Shown here piece by piece: positions 9,054-17,424 of a DNA stretch of 64,000 nt. Every line of letters begins with the position of its first letter. Position 1 is the first letter of the stretch. This stretch comes from Salinibacillus kushneri (GTDB lineage: Bacteria > Bacillota > Bacilli > Bacillales > Alkalibacillaceae). Made by a program: the position numbers and the translations under genes. The stretch is from positions 124,001 to 188,000 of the forward strand of contig NZ_FOHJ01000005.1 in assembly GCF_900111405.1 (NCBI RefSeq), read 5' to 3'. Below the pieces are notes generated by a model, which saw only the letters and a list, made by a program, of their open reading frames with translations, did no database searches and was not told where the DNA came from.

Positions 9054-9254
9054 TTATCTGCCATTGTTCCTTCTATGATTCATATAGACCAAAGTTGTTA
9101 TCAGAGCATGCGCCACTGCTCCCCCTATCAGCATACCTATCCATTGTCCCCAATCAAATGAATGACTCCAAAGACCTTGTCCAATAGCTACAAGTGTAAA
9201 ACCTATAGATGTACCAATAAACGATATAATAATTGATTTAAAACTAATATACAT
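9054..9254 (-). CDS. small two-pass membrane protein, unknown function
   Basis: 66 aa from the ATG at 9254; an in-frame GTG three codons upstream overlaps the ribosome site AAGGGTG, so the ATG is the better start. Two hydrophobic segments (~8-27 and ~35-58) are joined by the short polar loop SHSFDWGQW, and the C-terminus is basic (HRRNNGR). No family recognised. The 37-bp gap to the next minus-strand membrane gene suggests the two are co-transcribed. Confidence 0.65.
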   Translation of the reverse strand: MYISFKSIIISFIGTSIGFTLVAIGQGLWSHSFDWGQWIGMLIGGAVAHALITTLVYMNHRRNNGR

Positions 9255-9290
9255 ATAAATCACCCTTCATCGAACGATGTGAAAAACTTC

Positions 9291-9797
9291 TTATATCAAA
9301 AAGATTCCCAAAACCAAAATGAGTACCGTGAATAAAAACGAAGATTGAATCTTCACTTGATTTTTAGCTTGTTTACGCGTTTTGTGAATAATAGATAACA
9401 CCAGCATATGAAAAACAAATAAAAAATAATATAAAATACAATACATTAACCAACGTTGACTTTGGAATAACTGATTTAAAGGGTCACTTAAAAATACAAC
9501 AAAAATACCAATGAACGAAAGCAGCAATATAATCGTAAGGATGACGGGCATTTTATCCCATAACGAATGAGTTAGAAAGGTATCACTCTTCTTGGTCTGA
9601 AAGTACAAAATGAAACTAAATAGACCAATAATAATGATTAGAAAAGTGATTCTTTCTAGCATTAATATAAATGCATCAACATTAGAAGCATTGACGGATA
9701 TAGCCACATCTTCCTTAAAGGAATCAATAAAAAAGGCTAAGATAGTTAATAAAAGAATCATAATGAATTGATAAAAACTCCAGCGTGTAAATATCAT
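9291..9797 (-). CDS. integral membrane protein, unknown function
   Basis: 168 aa with about five transmembrane segments (roughly 8-24, 44-66, 84-106, 117-137, 150-168). AAGGAG lies about 12 bases before the ATG, slightly long spacing. The stop is 37 bp from the start of the small two-pass protein on the same strand. I see no transporter signature or charged pore motif and do not recognise a family. Confidence 0.75.
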   Translation of the reverse strand: MIFTRWSFYQFIMILLLTILAFFIDSFKEDVAISVNASNVDAFILMLERITFLIIIIGLFSFILYFQTKKSDTFLTHSLWDKMPVILTIILLLSFIGIFVVFLSDPLNQLFQSQRWLMYCILYYFLFVFHMLVLSIIHKTRKQAKNQVKIQSSFLFTVLILVLGIFLI

Positions 9798-10010
9798 AAT
9801 CGGGTATACTCCTTAGCTACATTAACGAATCACTGTAGTCTCATTATAACGAACCTATTATAACCATTAAAAGGAAAATTTTATAATGCAATAATTAAAT
9901 CCAAAAAAAACATGTTATCAAAATTCATACATCTTAACGTTGAAAGAGGGAAATACTTGAAGTATACTTTTTACGAACATACGTTTTTTCTTTAAGCCAA
10001 GGAGGAGAAA

Positions 10011-10493
10011 ATGAAGAATAGTATTACCCTTGATTTCTATAAGGAAGCATACAAACCAAAATTACAGAACTATCATTTATCTGAAGAGCAAAATCGCTAT
10101 GCACCATTTCCTATGGATGCCCTATTAACATGCAAGGAGGATTCTACCAGGTGTCCTATTGTGATCTTATATCAAGGGGAACCTGCTGGCTTTTTTGTAC
10201 TGCATGGATGGAAAGGGGTTCAAAAGTATAGTGATAACAAGGAAGCTATTTTAATCAGAGCGTACTCCATTAATGCCAGTTATCAAGGAAAAGGAATTGC
10301 AACAGAGTCATTAAGGATATTAGATTCCTTTGTAAAGGAACACTTTCCAGATAAATCTGAAATCATTCTGGCAGTTAATCACCAGAACACAAATGCTCAG
10401 CACGTCTATCAAAAAGCTGGCTTTACTGATAAAGGATTGCGTACGATGGGACCAAAAGGTGAGTTGTATATTTTTCATAAACCTCTCAAGTAA
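10011..10493 (+). CDS. GNAT family N-acetyltransferase
   Basis: 160 aa. The acetyl-CoA binding segment reads ASYQGKGIATESLRIL (the Q/RxxGxG/A loop), followed by NxNAQHVYQKAGF, the typical C-terminal helix and strand of the fold. Substrate unknown; small GNATs of this kind modify small molecules or protein N-termini. A perfect AAGGAGGAG precedes the ATG. It converges on the UPF0060 gene with only one base between stop codons. Confidence 0.88.
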   Translation: MKNSITLDFYKEAYKPKLQNYHLSEEQNRYAPFPMDALLTCKEDSTRCPIVILYQGEPAGFFVLHGWKGVQKYSDNKEAILIRAYSINASYQGKGIATESLRILDSFVKEHFPDKSEIILAVNHQNTNAQHVYQKAGFTDKGLRTMGPKGELYIFHKPLK

Positions 10494-10494
10494 A

Positions 10495-10821
10495 TCATTG
10501 GCGGGGCGCAAATAACATCACTGAAACGCCTATTAGACAAATCCCAGCCCCAATCCAGTCATACATATCCGGCGCTTTCTTATCTATTCCCCAACCCCAT
10601 ATAACGGACAGAATGATAAAAATACCACCATATGCAGCATAAACACGGCCAAAGGAAGGAAAGGCTTGAAAAGTGGCTATTACTCCGTATAAAGCTAATG
10701 ACAAGCCACCACCAATCCCCCAATAAAATGGCTTTCCTTCCTGCAACCATAACCAGATTAAGTAACCACCTCCGATTTCAGCTATTCCCGCAAGAACAAA
10801 TAAGACCATGGCATAAAGCAT
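10495..10821 (-). CDS. UPF0060 (YnfA family) membrane protein
   Basis: 108 aa from the ATG at 10821, which gives exactly the usual YnfA length; the alternative TTG at 10836 is part of the ribosome-binding region (GGGGAGTG). Four predicted membrane helices and the family signatures [25 protein letters not shown] and PDMYDWIGA are all present. These four-helix proteins resemble small multidrug resistance transporters, and some members have been linked to drug efflux; the physiological substrate is not settled. Confidence 0.93.
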   Translation of the reverse strand: MLYAMVLFVLAGIAEIGGGYLIWLWLQEGKPFYWGIGGGLSLALYGVIATFQAFPSFGRVYAAYGGIFIILSVIWGWGIDKKAPDMYDWIGAGICLIGVSVMLFAPRQ

Positions 10822-10906
10822 TACATCACTCCCCAAGGTTTCGTATTTTTTATTTATCTATTGCCTCATGTTACAATATTATCAAAAATAATAGAGGAGT
10901 GATCCC

Positions 10907-11383
10907 ATGTATCGTAAAGTAGAGGACTTTCTTGCTGATTGGTCCAAAGCGTCAAAAGGTACAATTAAAGTACTTGAATCCCTAACGGACGAAAAATTAG
11001 ACCAGGCGATTGTGGAAGGTCATAATACATTAGGATGGCTTGGATGGCACTTAGCAACCGCACCGGCATATTTTGGAGGTCTTGTTGGATTCAATATCAA
11101 TATATCCGGCGATCCTAATCGTGTTCCAGATCAAGCAAGTACCATTGCTGATACATATAAAAATGTCGCGGAAAGCATTCAGCGTCAAGCAGAAGAACTT
11201 ACAGACGAGCAAATAGAAGATGAAGTGGACGCTCACGGCACTCCTACCCCGCGTGGTGCCCTACTCCGCACATTAATTGACCATCAGACCCATCACCGTG
11301 GTCAAATGACTGTTCTTCTTCGCCAGGCAGGATTAAAGGTTCCTGGTGTCATGGGCCCAACAAAAGAAGACCAGGAAAAATAA
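10907..11383 (+). CDS. DinB family protein
   Basis: 158 aa four-helix-bundle protein. The metal-binding His triad is visible: H48 (GWLGWHLA), and H126 and H130 (DHQTHHRGQM). DinB-fold proteins include thiol transferases (bacillithiol or mycothiol dependent) and proteins of unknown function; in a Bacillaceae genome a BstA/YfiT-like role with bacillithiol is possible, but this is inference. The ATG has TAGAGGAGTG upstream. A hairpin follows directly. Confidence 0.88.
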   Translation: MYRKVEDFLADWSKASKGTIKVLESLTDEKLDQAIVEGHNTLGWLGWHLATAPAYFGGLVGFNINISGDPNRVPDQASTIADTYKNVAESIQRQAEELTDEQIEDEVDAHGTPTPRGALLRTLIDHQTHHRGQMTVLLRQAGLKVPGVMGPTKEDQEK

Positions 11384-11389
11384 TCAGTG

Positions 11390-11421
11390 AATAAGGAGTA
11401 TGGAAGACCATACTCCTTATT
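11390..11421. terminator. bidirectional terminator
   Basis: Perfect 14-bp inverted repeat AATAAGGAGTATGG/CCATACTCCTTATT with an AAGA loop, seven bases after the DinB stop and 12 bases before the end of the convergent membrane-protein gene. A and T runs flank both sides, so it can serve both. Confidence 0.88.
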
Positions 11422-11432
11422 TTACAGGAAAT

Positions 11433-12035
11433 TCAATCTTTTGCAGACAACTGTTCAAACCCATTCATTTTAAAATCACCGCTTTCTTTTGTAAGTGTAA
11501 ACCGGTAAACGTTTGTTTGTGTCTGATTGTCTACTTGTTGCTTCACTTTCACGGTTATATCATAATAATAGTAGTTTCGTCGGAGATTAATCAGTTTTAC
11601 ATCTACTAATGATTTTTTCGGATGACGCTCTAGGCTAATTGCGGAAAAAGCCATCTCTTCACTTAAAGTTGATTCAGCAAGCTTTCTCCGTTCTTGATCA
11701 CTAAGTCCCTCACTTGCGAGTTGATAATAAGATTCGATTTGTTCCAATCCTGTCTTTTGTAAATATTCAGCTGAATAAAAGTAGGGCGTAAAAAACTGAT
11801 AGAAAAAGAAAAGTATAATCAAGCTATTTATCAAGGATTTAATCAGGATTTGGAATCGAATCGCTGTCAGCCATTTATCCAGTCGTATAGCTATCCAGGT
11901 AACGGCGATAATAACTGCAACTAAAATAAGAAAAAAGATAAAATGATTAGCATAACTGAAATCCAGCCAATCATCGGTGCATAGAAATATGTAAACGAAA
12001 AAAACGGAAAGTAATAATTTAAAAGCTTTACTCAT
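11433..12035 (-). CDS. membrane-anchored protein, unknown function
   Basis: 200 aa. Three N-terminal hydrophobic segments (about 5-22, 29-50 and 64-84) precede a soluble C-terminal domain of ~115 residues rich in beta strands (VDVKLINLRRNYYYYDITVKVKQ, VYRFTLTKESGDFK). This domain resembles the small immunoglobulin- or NTF2-like extracellular modules of many Bacillaceae membrane proteins, but I cannot assign a family. First gene upstream of a set of small membrane genes on the same strand (12101-12840). Confidence 0.7.
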   Translation of the reverse strand: MSKAFKLLLSVFFVYIFLCTDDWLDFSYANHFIFFLILVAVIIAVTWIAIRLDKWLTAIRFQILIKSLINSLIILFFFYQFFTPYFYSAEYLQKTGLEQIESYYQLASEGLSDQERRKLAESTLSEEMAFSAISLERHPKKSLVDVKLINLRRNYYYYDITVKVKQQVDNQTQTNVYRFTLTKESGDFKMNGFEQLSAKD

Positions 12036-12100
12036 AATTACGATTACAACTCCCTACATCCAGTTTCTCTCTAAGCTTCTATGTCAAAGAATCTGAAACT

Positions 12101-12376
12101 TCATCTACGTATAATTTTTACTAGAATCCCTGCCAAAATCATACCAGATCCAATATAAATATATGTAGAAGGTTTTGTTAACGCCAGTAAGATCGAATCG
12201 ATTACATAGATATCACTACAATACTGAACATCTTCTGGTGTGAAAGTAAATACGTCTCTACATTCTGAAACTGGTAATATAGCAACCTGATTTATATAAA
12301 ATAGGGAGTAAAAGCCCGACATCAAAAATAAAATAAGCACAGGACCCCCTATAATGAACAACTTCTTGTTCCCCAT
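12101..12376 (-). CDS. small membrane protein with extracytoplasmic cysteines
   Basis: 91 aa; GGAGG is nine bases before the ATG. Two hydrophobic helices (about 6-29 and 66-86) flank a ~35-residue loop carrying two Cys (SECRDVF and QYCSDIY), positioned to form a disulfide outside the membrane. The basic C-terminus KIIRR would be cytoplasmic. No family recognised. It sits 26 bp downstream of the next gene on the same strand and is probably in one transcript with it. Confidence 0.65.
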   Translation of the reverse strand: MGNKKLFIIGGPVLILFLMSGFYSLFYINQVAILPVSECRDVFTFTPEDVQYCSDIYVIDSILLALTKPSTYIYIGSGMILAGILVKIIRR

Positions 12377-12402
12377 GCCATAATCCTCCGATACATGTTT
12401 TA

Positions 12403-12840
12403 TTAAGTGGCGTATTTTCTTTCAAAATAAATGTCTAAACCTAATACAGCTCCATAGATAAGTGACGTTAATAGGGAATATGTACCGTAATTCAAGTCAA
12501 ATAGCAGATTTCCACCAAAAACTGGTGTAGTAAAGATGAAATAAAAAGGGTATTGTATGGAGGAAATACCCTCAAGGATTATATGATTACGCATTGTATG
12601 TTCAAATGCTGTAATCATAAAGATCAGTACACCTGATATCACTCCTGTGAGTGTAAATATCCTTAACGTTCTGATCCCTTTTTTAGAATACAAGATTAAT
12701 ATAGCTATAAATAATATAGTGAACATCAAATGGAAAATATTAAGGTTTAGATCTGGATGTTTTATTGATGGCATAAAATTAAGAGAAAATGCCAATAAAT
12801 ACGAGGCGACCAGTAATAGTAAAGTATTATAATTCAACAA
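12403..12840 (-). CDS. membrane protein, unknown function
   Basis: 145 aa with four hydrophobic segments (about 5-24, 34-51, 60-80, 118-138). Translation probably starts at one of two adjacent TTG codons after a GGGGGG ribosome site. It follows an XRE-type regulator gene by 28 bp on the same strand, so the regulator may control this small membrane cluster. No family recognised. Confidence 0.65.
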   Translation of the reverse strand: MLNYNTLLLLVASYLLAFSLNFMPSIKHPDLNLNIFHLMFTILFIAILILYSKKGIRTLRIFTLTGVISGVLIFMITAFEHTMRNHIILEGISSIQYPFYFIFTTPVFGGNLLFDLNYGTYSLLTSLIYGAVLGLDIYFERKYAT

Positions 12841-12868
12841 AGACCCCCCATTATTATTTGAAAAGTAA

Positions 12869-13324
12869 CTATTCGAGCTCGTCTAACCTTTGCAAAGCCT
12901 CTCTTTCTTCAAATGAACTAAACCACCTGAAGTTGTCTTCGTCTAAGATCCTGTAATGATGACTAATTACATTTTGCTGGAGACGAAAATCTCCTTTAAC
13001 CTTAACTTCCCTCCACCAGACTCTCCCCCCCATTGTTTTCTCCTTGGGTGTACCATCGACACGATTGGCAATCAGCTGGATAAAATCAACCGGATTGTCA
13101 CCAATTACAGATACCAGCAGCTCACTTTGATTAAATAAGGCACAGAATGCTACTACAATGGTCCAACTGGCTTTAGTTCTTCCCTTTTCAATTTGTATAA
13201 GCGTTTTTTTGGAAATCCCGAGTATTTCAGCCATTTTATCCTGTGATAGATCCTGTTCAGTTCGTACAAGTTTCATTTTGCTAGAAATGAGCTTTACAAA
13301 GTTGTCCTTATCCAATGTTTTCAA
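12869..13324 (-). CDS. XRE-type transcriptional regulator
   Basis: 151 aa. Residues ~10-65 are a Cro/CI helix-turn-helix (RTEQDLSQDKMAEILGISKKTLIQIEKGR), followed by ~85 residues with an unassigned C-terminal domain containing GGRVWWREVKVKGDFRLQQN and the acidic end EEREALQRLDELE. The TTG start is close to AAGGAG. The gene heads a run of small membrane protein genes (12403-12840, 12101-12376), which it may regulate. This C-terminal type is seen in Bacillaceae regulators of small operons, but its ligand is unknown. Confidence 0.8.
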   Translation of the reverse strand: MKTLDKDNFVKLISSKMKLVRTEQDLSQDKMAEILGISKKTLIQIEKGRTKASWTIVVAFCALFNQSELLVSVIGDNPVDFIQLIANRVDGTPKEKTMGGRVWWREVKVKGDFRLQQNVISHHYRILDEDNFRWFSSFEEREALQRLDELE

Positions 13325-13383
13325 CTCTCCTTTTAGTGTAATTTTACATTAAAGGTGTTATTTGTCAATATAGCAAATCCATA

Positions 13384-13420
13384 TAAAAAAACGTGAATGG
13401 AGATAGAATCCATTCACGTG
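13384..13420 (-). terminator. terminator of the PfpI/Hsp31-like gene
   Basis: Eleven-bp stem ACGTGAATGGA/TCCATTCACGT (13391-13419) followed on the minus strand by a TTTTTT run, about 45 bp downstream of the stop at 13466. Confidence 0.85.
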
Positions 13421-13465
13421 TAATGTTGCTGTTATTTTCCTGTATAAATTTCCAAGCCTCTTTGT

Positions 13466-14122
13466 TTAAGCTTCTAAGGCTTTCACTACTTTTTCAGCGG
13501 TACTTTTACTTGACTGCGGGTTTTGACCTGTAACCAAGTTACCATCTCTAACGGAATGATCGGTCCAATTTTCACCGGATACGAAGTTTGCACCTTTTTC
13601 ACGAAGCTTTGATTCTAATAAGAATGGCATATGTAGATCCAGTTGCATTTCTTTTTCTTCATCATCTGTAAATGCTGATACCTTCTTCCCTTTTACTAGT
13701 GGTGTTCCATCTTCATAAGTCGCATTCACCAATCCAGCAGGGCCATGGCAAACGGATCCAATAACTTTATCTTCCTCAGCAAATTGCTGAAGAACATATT
13801 GCAATGTTTCATTATTCGGGAAATCAAACATGGCTCCGTGTCCACCTGGTAAGAAGATTGCGTCGAAACCTTCAGCATCTTCTTTCGTTAGCTTTGCGGT
13901 ATTTTTCAGTTCTTCTTCTGCTTCCTTCCATTCTGCTTTTTCTTCAATACTATTTGGATCCAATGCTACTTCTCCACCTTCAATACTGGTTACTTTCACA
14001 TCGTATCCCTGTTCTTTAAACACTAAATAAGGCACTGCAAACTCCTCAAGCCAAAGTCCGGTTTTATGATCATCTGTAATGGTTGTGTGATTGGTTATAA
14101 CCATAAGTACTTTTTTTGCCAT
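13466..14122 (-). CDS. DJ-1/PfpI superfamily protein, Hsp31-like
   Basis: 218 aa from the ATG at 14122, chosen because GGGAGGT lies eight bases upstream; the longer frame from 14155 adds 11 unlikely residues. The nucleophile elbow is SVCHGPAG with C125-H126, and the nearby Glu in WLEEFAVPY is the conserved acidic partner. The sequence around TDDHKTGLWLEE is characteristic of the Hsp31/HchA-like branch, reported as chaperones, glyoxalases or protein/nucleotide deglycases. A role in carbonyl stress is likely; glutamine amidotransferase activity is not implied despite common annotation. Confidence 0.9.
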   Translation of the reverse strand: MAKKVLMVITNHTTITDDHKTGLWLEEFAVPYLVFKEQGYDVKVTSIEGGEVALDPNSIEEKAEWKEAEEELKNTAKLTKEDAEGFDAIFLPGGHGAMFDFPNNETLQYVLQQFAEEDKVIGSVCHGPAGLVNATYEDGTPLVKGKKVSAFTDDEEKEMQLDLHMPFLLESKLREKGANFVSGENWTDHSVRDGNLVTGQNPQSSKSTAEKVVKALEA

Positions 14123-14349
14123 TTTGCTTACCTCCCTAATAGATATGTAACACATGTAATATGTGTCGTCTGTTTATATTTTATTCAACACTTACTTTTT
14201 AGCATAGATTTCAGGAGGCTTGCAAAAAAAGTGCTTAGACTGCTTCTATTCGATGTGACCTGGTTTATTCATTTATTATTCAATCGCGACCGATTATCTC
14301 CCCTTATTAAAAAACCTTACTAAACGATAAATATCTAGGTTCAATAACA

Positions 14350-14580
14350 TTAATTAAAAAATTTTACAGTACACTGTTTCTTTTTGAGAAAAGCGTCCGT
14401 TTGTTTGATTAATTCGATAAAAAATGCATTAAACCTTTTTAGATCCACACCGTTGTTAGTGAAATAACTACAATCATTATTATTTAATTCATCAGCATAC
14501 TTAGTTAAAAGGTTATCATAGAACTCGTTCAACCTATTATGATACCCTTTTCCTGCTTTTCCTTTTATAGAATAGCTCAT
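14350..14580 (-). CDS. possible small cytosolic protein, unknown
   Basis: 76 aa, charged and rich in Asn and Lys (NRLNEFYDNLLTKYADELNNND), so protein-like in composition. The only ribosome-site candidate, AAGGG, abuts the ATG, which is too close, and the gene is separated from both neighbours. The flanking region up to 14797 also contains AT-rich palindromic DNA. It could be a real small gene, a remnant or a chance frame. Confidence 0.35.
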   Translation of the reverse strand: MSYSIKGKAGKGYHNRLNEFYDNLLTKYADELNNNDCSYFTNNGVDLKRFNAFFIELIKQTDAFLKKKQCTVKFFN

Positions 14581-14797
14581 CCCTTATGTTGATCAATAAT
14601 CGCTTAAAAGTCCATTTTTTATAGCAAAAAAGCCATTTTGAAAAGAGGTTGTTCAAAATAGATTTTTTTCCACCAGAACGAAGTGGCATTTCATACCTAA
14701 ATTCTGTTTGTTCATACAAGGAAAAGTGTCACTTATTCTTTAATTATTATATATAAACCAAAAAACCGTTATAGTTATTACCGAAAGGAGGAAAGCA

Positions 14798-15247
14798 ATG
14801 AAAGTCAATATCGATATTGATCAAGAATATGAAGGGGTTTTTGTTACTATTCACGCAAAAGAATGGACACAGGATCTCGAAGATATAGTTAAAAGTTTAG
14901 AAAGTAGAACCCATAAAAGAATTGTAGGGATTGAAGAAGATAAATCAATTCTTCTTACACCGGATGAAGTTGAATATGTATTTGCTCAAAATCGAAAAGT
15001 ATATGCTTCTATCCACAATCATACCATTGAGCTTACTATGAAACTGTATGAATTAGAAGAAATATTAAGTGGCTATCATTTCACCCGCTTCTCTAAATCA
15101 GTAATAGGGAACTTAAATCATATTAAGTATTTTGAATTGGCCTTTAATGGTAATTTATGTGTTTTCTTTCATTCAGGAGGTAAAGAGTACGTATCAAGGA
15201 AGTACGTTAGCGAAATTAAGGAAAAATTAATCCTGGGAGGTAAGTGA
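14798..15247 (+). CDS. LytTR-family DNA-binding regulator
   Basis: 149 aa. Residues ~40-145 form a LytTR DNA-binding domain: ILLTPDEVEYVFAQNRKVYASI, the central YELEEILSGYHFTRFSKSVIGNLNHIKYF and the C-terminal VSRKYVSEIKEKL are typical. No receiver domain is attached, so activity is probably controlled by the adjacent membrane partner rather than phosphorylation. AAAGGAGGAAAG precedes the ATG. It overlaps the DUF3021 gene region by translational coupling; LytTR-DUF3021 pairs are common in Firmicutes and often control neighbouring transporters, though none is adjacent here. Confidence 0.9.
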   Translation: MKVNIDIDQEYEGVFVTIHAKEWTQDLEDIVKSLESRTHKRIVGIEEDKSILLTPDEVEYVFAQNRKVYASIHNHTIELTMKLYELEEILSGYHFTRFSKSVIGNLNHIKYFELAFNGNLCVFFHSGGKEYVSRKYVSEIKEKLILGGK

Positions 15248-15249
15248 AT

Positions 15250-15654
15250 ATGATTAATATAACGATAAGGAGAAGTTTTATTGGATTAGGTTTTACAGCA
15301 ATCGTTACTTTTATTGCTTTATCGATTATGGTGGTTCAAGGAGTTGAAGCTAGCGTTTCAGATATTTGGAAAAATATGCTTGGAAGTATGCTGATGGGCG
15401 TTTACTTTGGAATTGCCTCTCTTCTTTATGATATTGAAAGTTGGAGTCCGCTAAAACAAACTTTGATACATTTCTTACTATCAATATTCATTTGGTTACC
15501 ACTAGCCCTTTACCTTGGATGGGTGCCATTTGATGTTGAGTCGCTTTTCATTGCAACTGGTCTATTTATCTTGAGTTATGCCATGTTTTGGTTCGGTACG
15601 TGCATCTATTTCTTAAAGTTAGAAAAAGAAATGAATAACTCAATTAAGAAGTAA
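15250..15654 (+). CDS. DUF3021 membrane protein, partner of the LytTR regulator
   Basis: 134 aa from the ATG at 15250; a GTG at 15244 also lies in frame and overlaps the regulator stop, but GGGAGG is better spaced for the ATG. Four membrane helices, with SILYDIE-like motif SLLYDIESWSPLKQTLIHFLLS in the centre, identify DUF3021. The pairing suggests a membrane-bound inhibitor that holds the LytTR protein inactive until a signal arrives; this is known for some family pairs and inferred here. Confidence 0.88.
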   Translation: MINITIRRSFIGLGFTAIVTFIALSIMVVQGVEASVSDIWKNMLGSMLMGVYFGIASLLYDIESWSPLKQTLIHFLLSIFIWLPLALYLGWVPFDVESLFIATGLFILSYAMFWFGTCIYFLKLEKEMNNSIKK

Positions 15655-15749
15655 CCCTTAAAGTTGAACAAGAGTTTATCCAATGACTCCCCCTGTACCT
15701 AGAAATGCTTTCTAGATTATACTACAAAATCACTCTTATATTCAGTTTA

Positions 15750-15776
15750 GGCGCTAATTTATTCCTGATTAGCGCC
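15750..15776. terminator. hairpin between convergent DUF3021 and DUF2200 genes
   Basis: Perfect 9-bp stem GGCGCTAAT/ATTAGCGCC with a 9-base loop. T-runs on both sides are weak, so termination is inferred mainly from position between two convergent genes. Confidence 0.5.
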
Positions 15777-15822
15777 CGATAATTTAACACAGCTATTTTC
15801 GAGAAATCGGAAGTTTTCTTAA

Positions 15823-16173
15823 TTATTCACGCAAAATCTTCTCCATCGCTTTTCCCTTTGCTAACTCATCGATCAGCTTATCCAAATAGCGAATTTCCTG
15901 CATAGTTGGTTCTTCGATGTCTTCCACTCGAACACCGCAGATTACGCCTTTGATCAAAGTCCGAGAAGGATTCAATTGAGGAGATTCAGCAAAGAAGGTC
16001 TCAAAGTCTGTCTGTTTTTCCAATTGCGCTTCTAACTCTTCCTGGTTATACCCAGTTAACCAACGGATGATTTCATCGACTTCCGCTTTCGTACGTCCTT
16101 TTTTCTCCGCCTTCGTAATATAGTGGGGATAGACACTCGCAAAACTCATTGTATAAATCTTATGTTTGGTCAT
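15823..16173 (-). CDS. DUF2200 protein
   Basis: 116 aa, the normal length of DUF2200 proteins. The family pattern is clear: [37 protein letters not shown] at the start and [33 protein letters not shown] at the end. The domain has no established function; it is cytosolic and widespread. GGGAGGATG is well placed before the ATG. Confidence 0.92.
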   Translation of the reverse strand: MTKHKIYTMSFASVYPHYITKAEKKGRTKAEVDEIIRWLTGYNQEELEAQLEKQTDFETFFAESPQLNPSRTLIKGVICGVRVEDIEEPTMQEIRYLDKLIDELAKGKAMEKILRE

Positions 16174-16270
16174 GGTACATCCTCCCTCATCTATTTTGGA
16201 TTAATTACTTTACAATTATATCATTCAAACGTTATTTTGATTTTTAATATATAGCTATCTTTTAAAAATT

Positions 16271-16563
16271 TTAGTAAATGTCATTTGAGGCATGTCGCAA
16301 TGATGTCATGAAAGAAAGTTCCTTTTCTGTATGTTCAGTTATGAAATTTTTCAAGGTTTCCACACGATTATCCGAATACCCAAGATAATTAGGTTTACCT
16401 TTTTTATCCTCGAGTTCATTAACCCTTTTTTTTCAAGGTTTGAAATCTTTTTCTTTAAATCATCATTCGGAGTTTTAATCCGATGTGGTATCCCCTTAAA
16501 AATTGCCATTACAGCTATAATTAAAACAATAATTCCAGCTGCAAACATCAAAATTATTTCCAT
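16271..16563 (-). pseudogene. small membrane-anchored coiled-coil protein, frameshifted at an A8 run
   Basis: The ATG frame gives 70 aa: a hydrophobic helix (~2-22), a basic linker, then coiled coil ISNLEKK followed by non-coil residues and a stop. One base out of frame, directly after eight consecutive A (minus strand), the coiled coil continues as RVNELEDKKGKPNYLGYS and NRVETLKNFITEHTEKELS to a TAA at 16271. The composite of ~97 aa is far more protein-like than the 70-aa product, so a base was gained or lost in the A8 tract. Sequencing error, true mutation or polymerase slippage on the homopolymer are all possible. Family unknown. Confidence 0.7.
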
Positions 16564-16760
16564 AAATAACTTCTGTCTTTTCTTGATAATCCTTCCAATA
16601 AGCCAAGAAAAAGGGCCATCCTTATTCCAACTTTGCTTCCGATTCTGGCAGTTAAAAACCTCAATCTAATATCTAGTTTTCCATAATTTCTTTGACGTAG
16701 ATAGTGCCTCGATTGTGGAAGATCGTTATTAAGATTTTCTTATTAAACTAAAGCCACCCT

Positions 16761-17258
16761 TTAGTTTAAAAGCTGATTTATCTTCTTATCATCTTCTAAA
16801 GATTCTTGTATTAGCTCTTTTAATTTATTTTCATTGTCAATTTCCTTCAATTCTATTCCATACCATGCTTGTAGCTTTTCTCTCGAAATTTTATACTCTT
16901 CCATACCATCAACCATTTCAAAATGAAAGGTTATCCAGTCCACATTTTGTATCAATGTAAAAAGGTAAGAGGCATTGGTGATAGCTGTTTCTTTATCATT
17001 TAATTCTGATTCCATCCAATCATAGTTTACAATTATCCCATATGGTTCTTCTTTTGTTTTAAGTTCTAATCCGCTGAAATGTTTTGCCCCTTCTAAATGA
17101 ATAACTGAATTAACTACTGCACTGTTATCACCCACATATGAACCTTTATACTGAAATAAATCAACATTAGTATTATTTGAATTTGAATGACAACCACTTA
17201 AAAAGAACATTACCAATAGCGAAAACAACAAGAATATAATCATTTGTCTCAACTTCAT
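16761..17258 (-). CDS. DUF4825 lipoprotein
   Basis: 165 aa. A lipoprotein signal with lipobox LSGC (Cys23) predicts anchoring to the outer face of the membrane. The mature part matches DUF4825: YKGSYVGDNSAVVNSV, HFSGLELKTKEEPYGIIVNYDW and YKISREKLQAWYG. The domain often follows BlaR-like or stand-alone lipoproteins; its ligand is unknown. AAAGGGGG lies immediately before the ATG, with tight spacing. It is followed on the same strand only after ~170 bp by nothing related. Confidence 0.9.
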   Translation of the reverse strand: MKLRQMIIFLLFSLLVMFFLSGCHSNSNNTNVDLFQYKGSYVGDNSAVVNSVIHLEGAKHFSGLELKTKEEPYGIIVNYDWMESELNDKETAITNASYLFTLIQNVDWITFHFEMVDGMEEYKISREKLQAWYGIELKEIDNENKLKELIQESLEDDKKINQLLN

Positions 17259-17424
17259 TCCCCCTTTATTGAATACCCATTATATAAATATAATAATCCA
17301 AATACCTTCTTTAATTATCCTGCCCTTTAACCAATAGGAGCTGCCGCGACAACTCCTTCTTCAATATTTGCTCCCAATAGTTGAAGAATTTTTTATTTTA
17401 TAGAAATGTAATACCTTTTATAAC

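Noticed and set aside
14537-14719. 60-aa minus-strand frame MYEQTEFRYEMPL...
   Set aside because: No ribosome site, overlaps another weak frame and lies in AT-rich palindromic DNA; it resembles translated repeat sequence rather than a gene.
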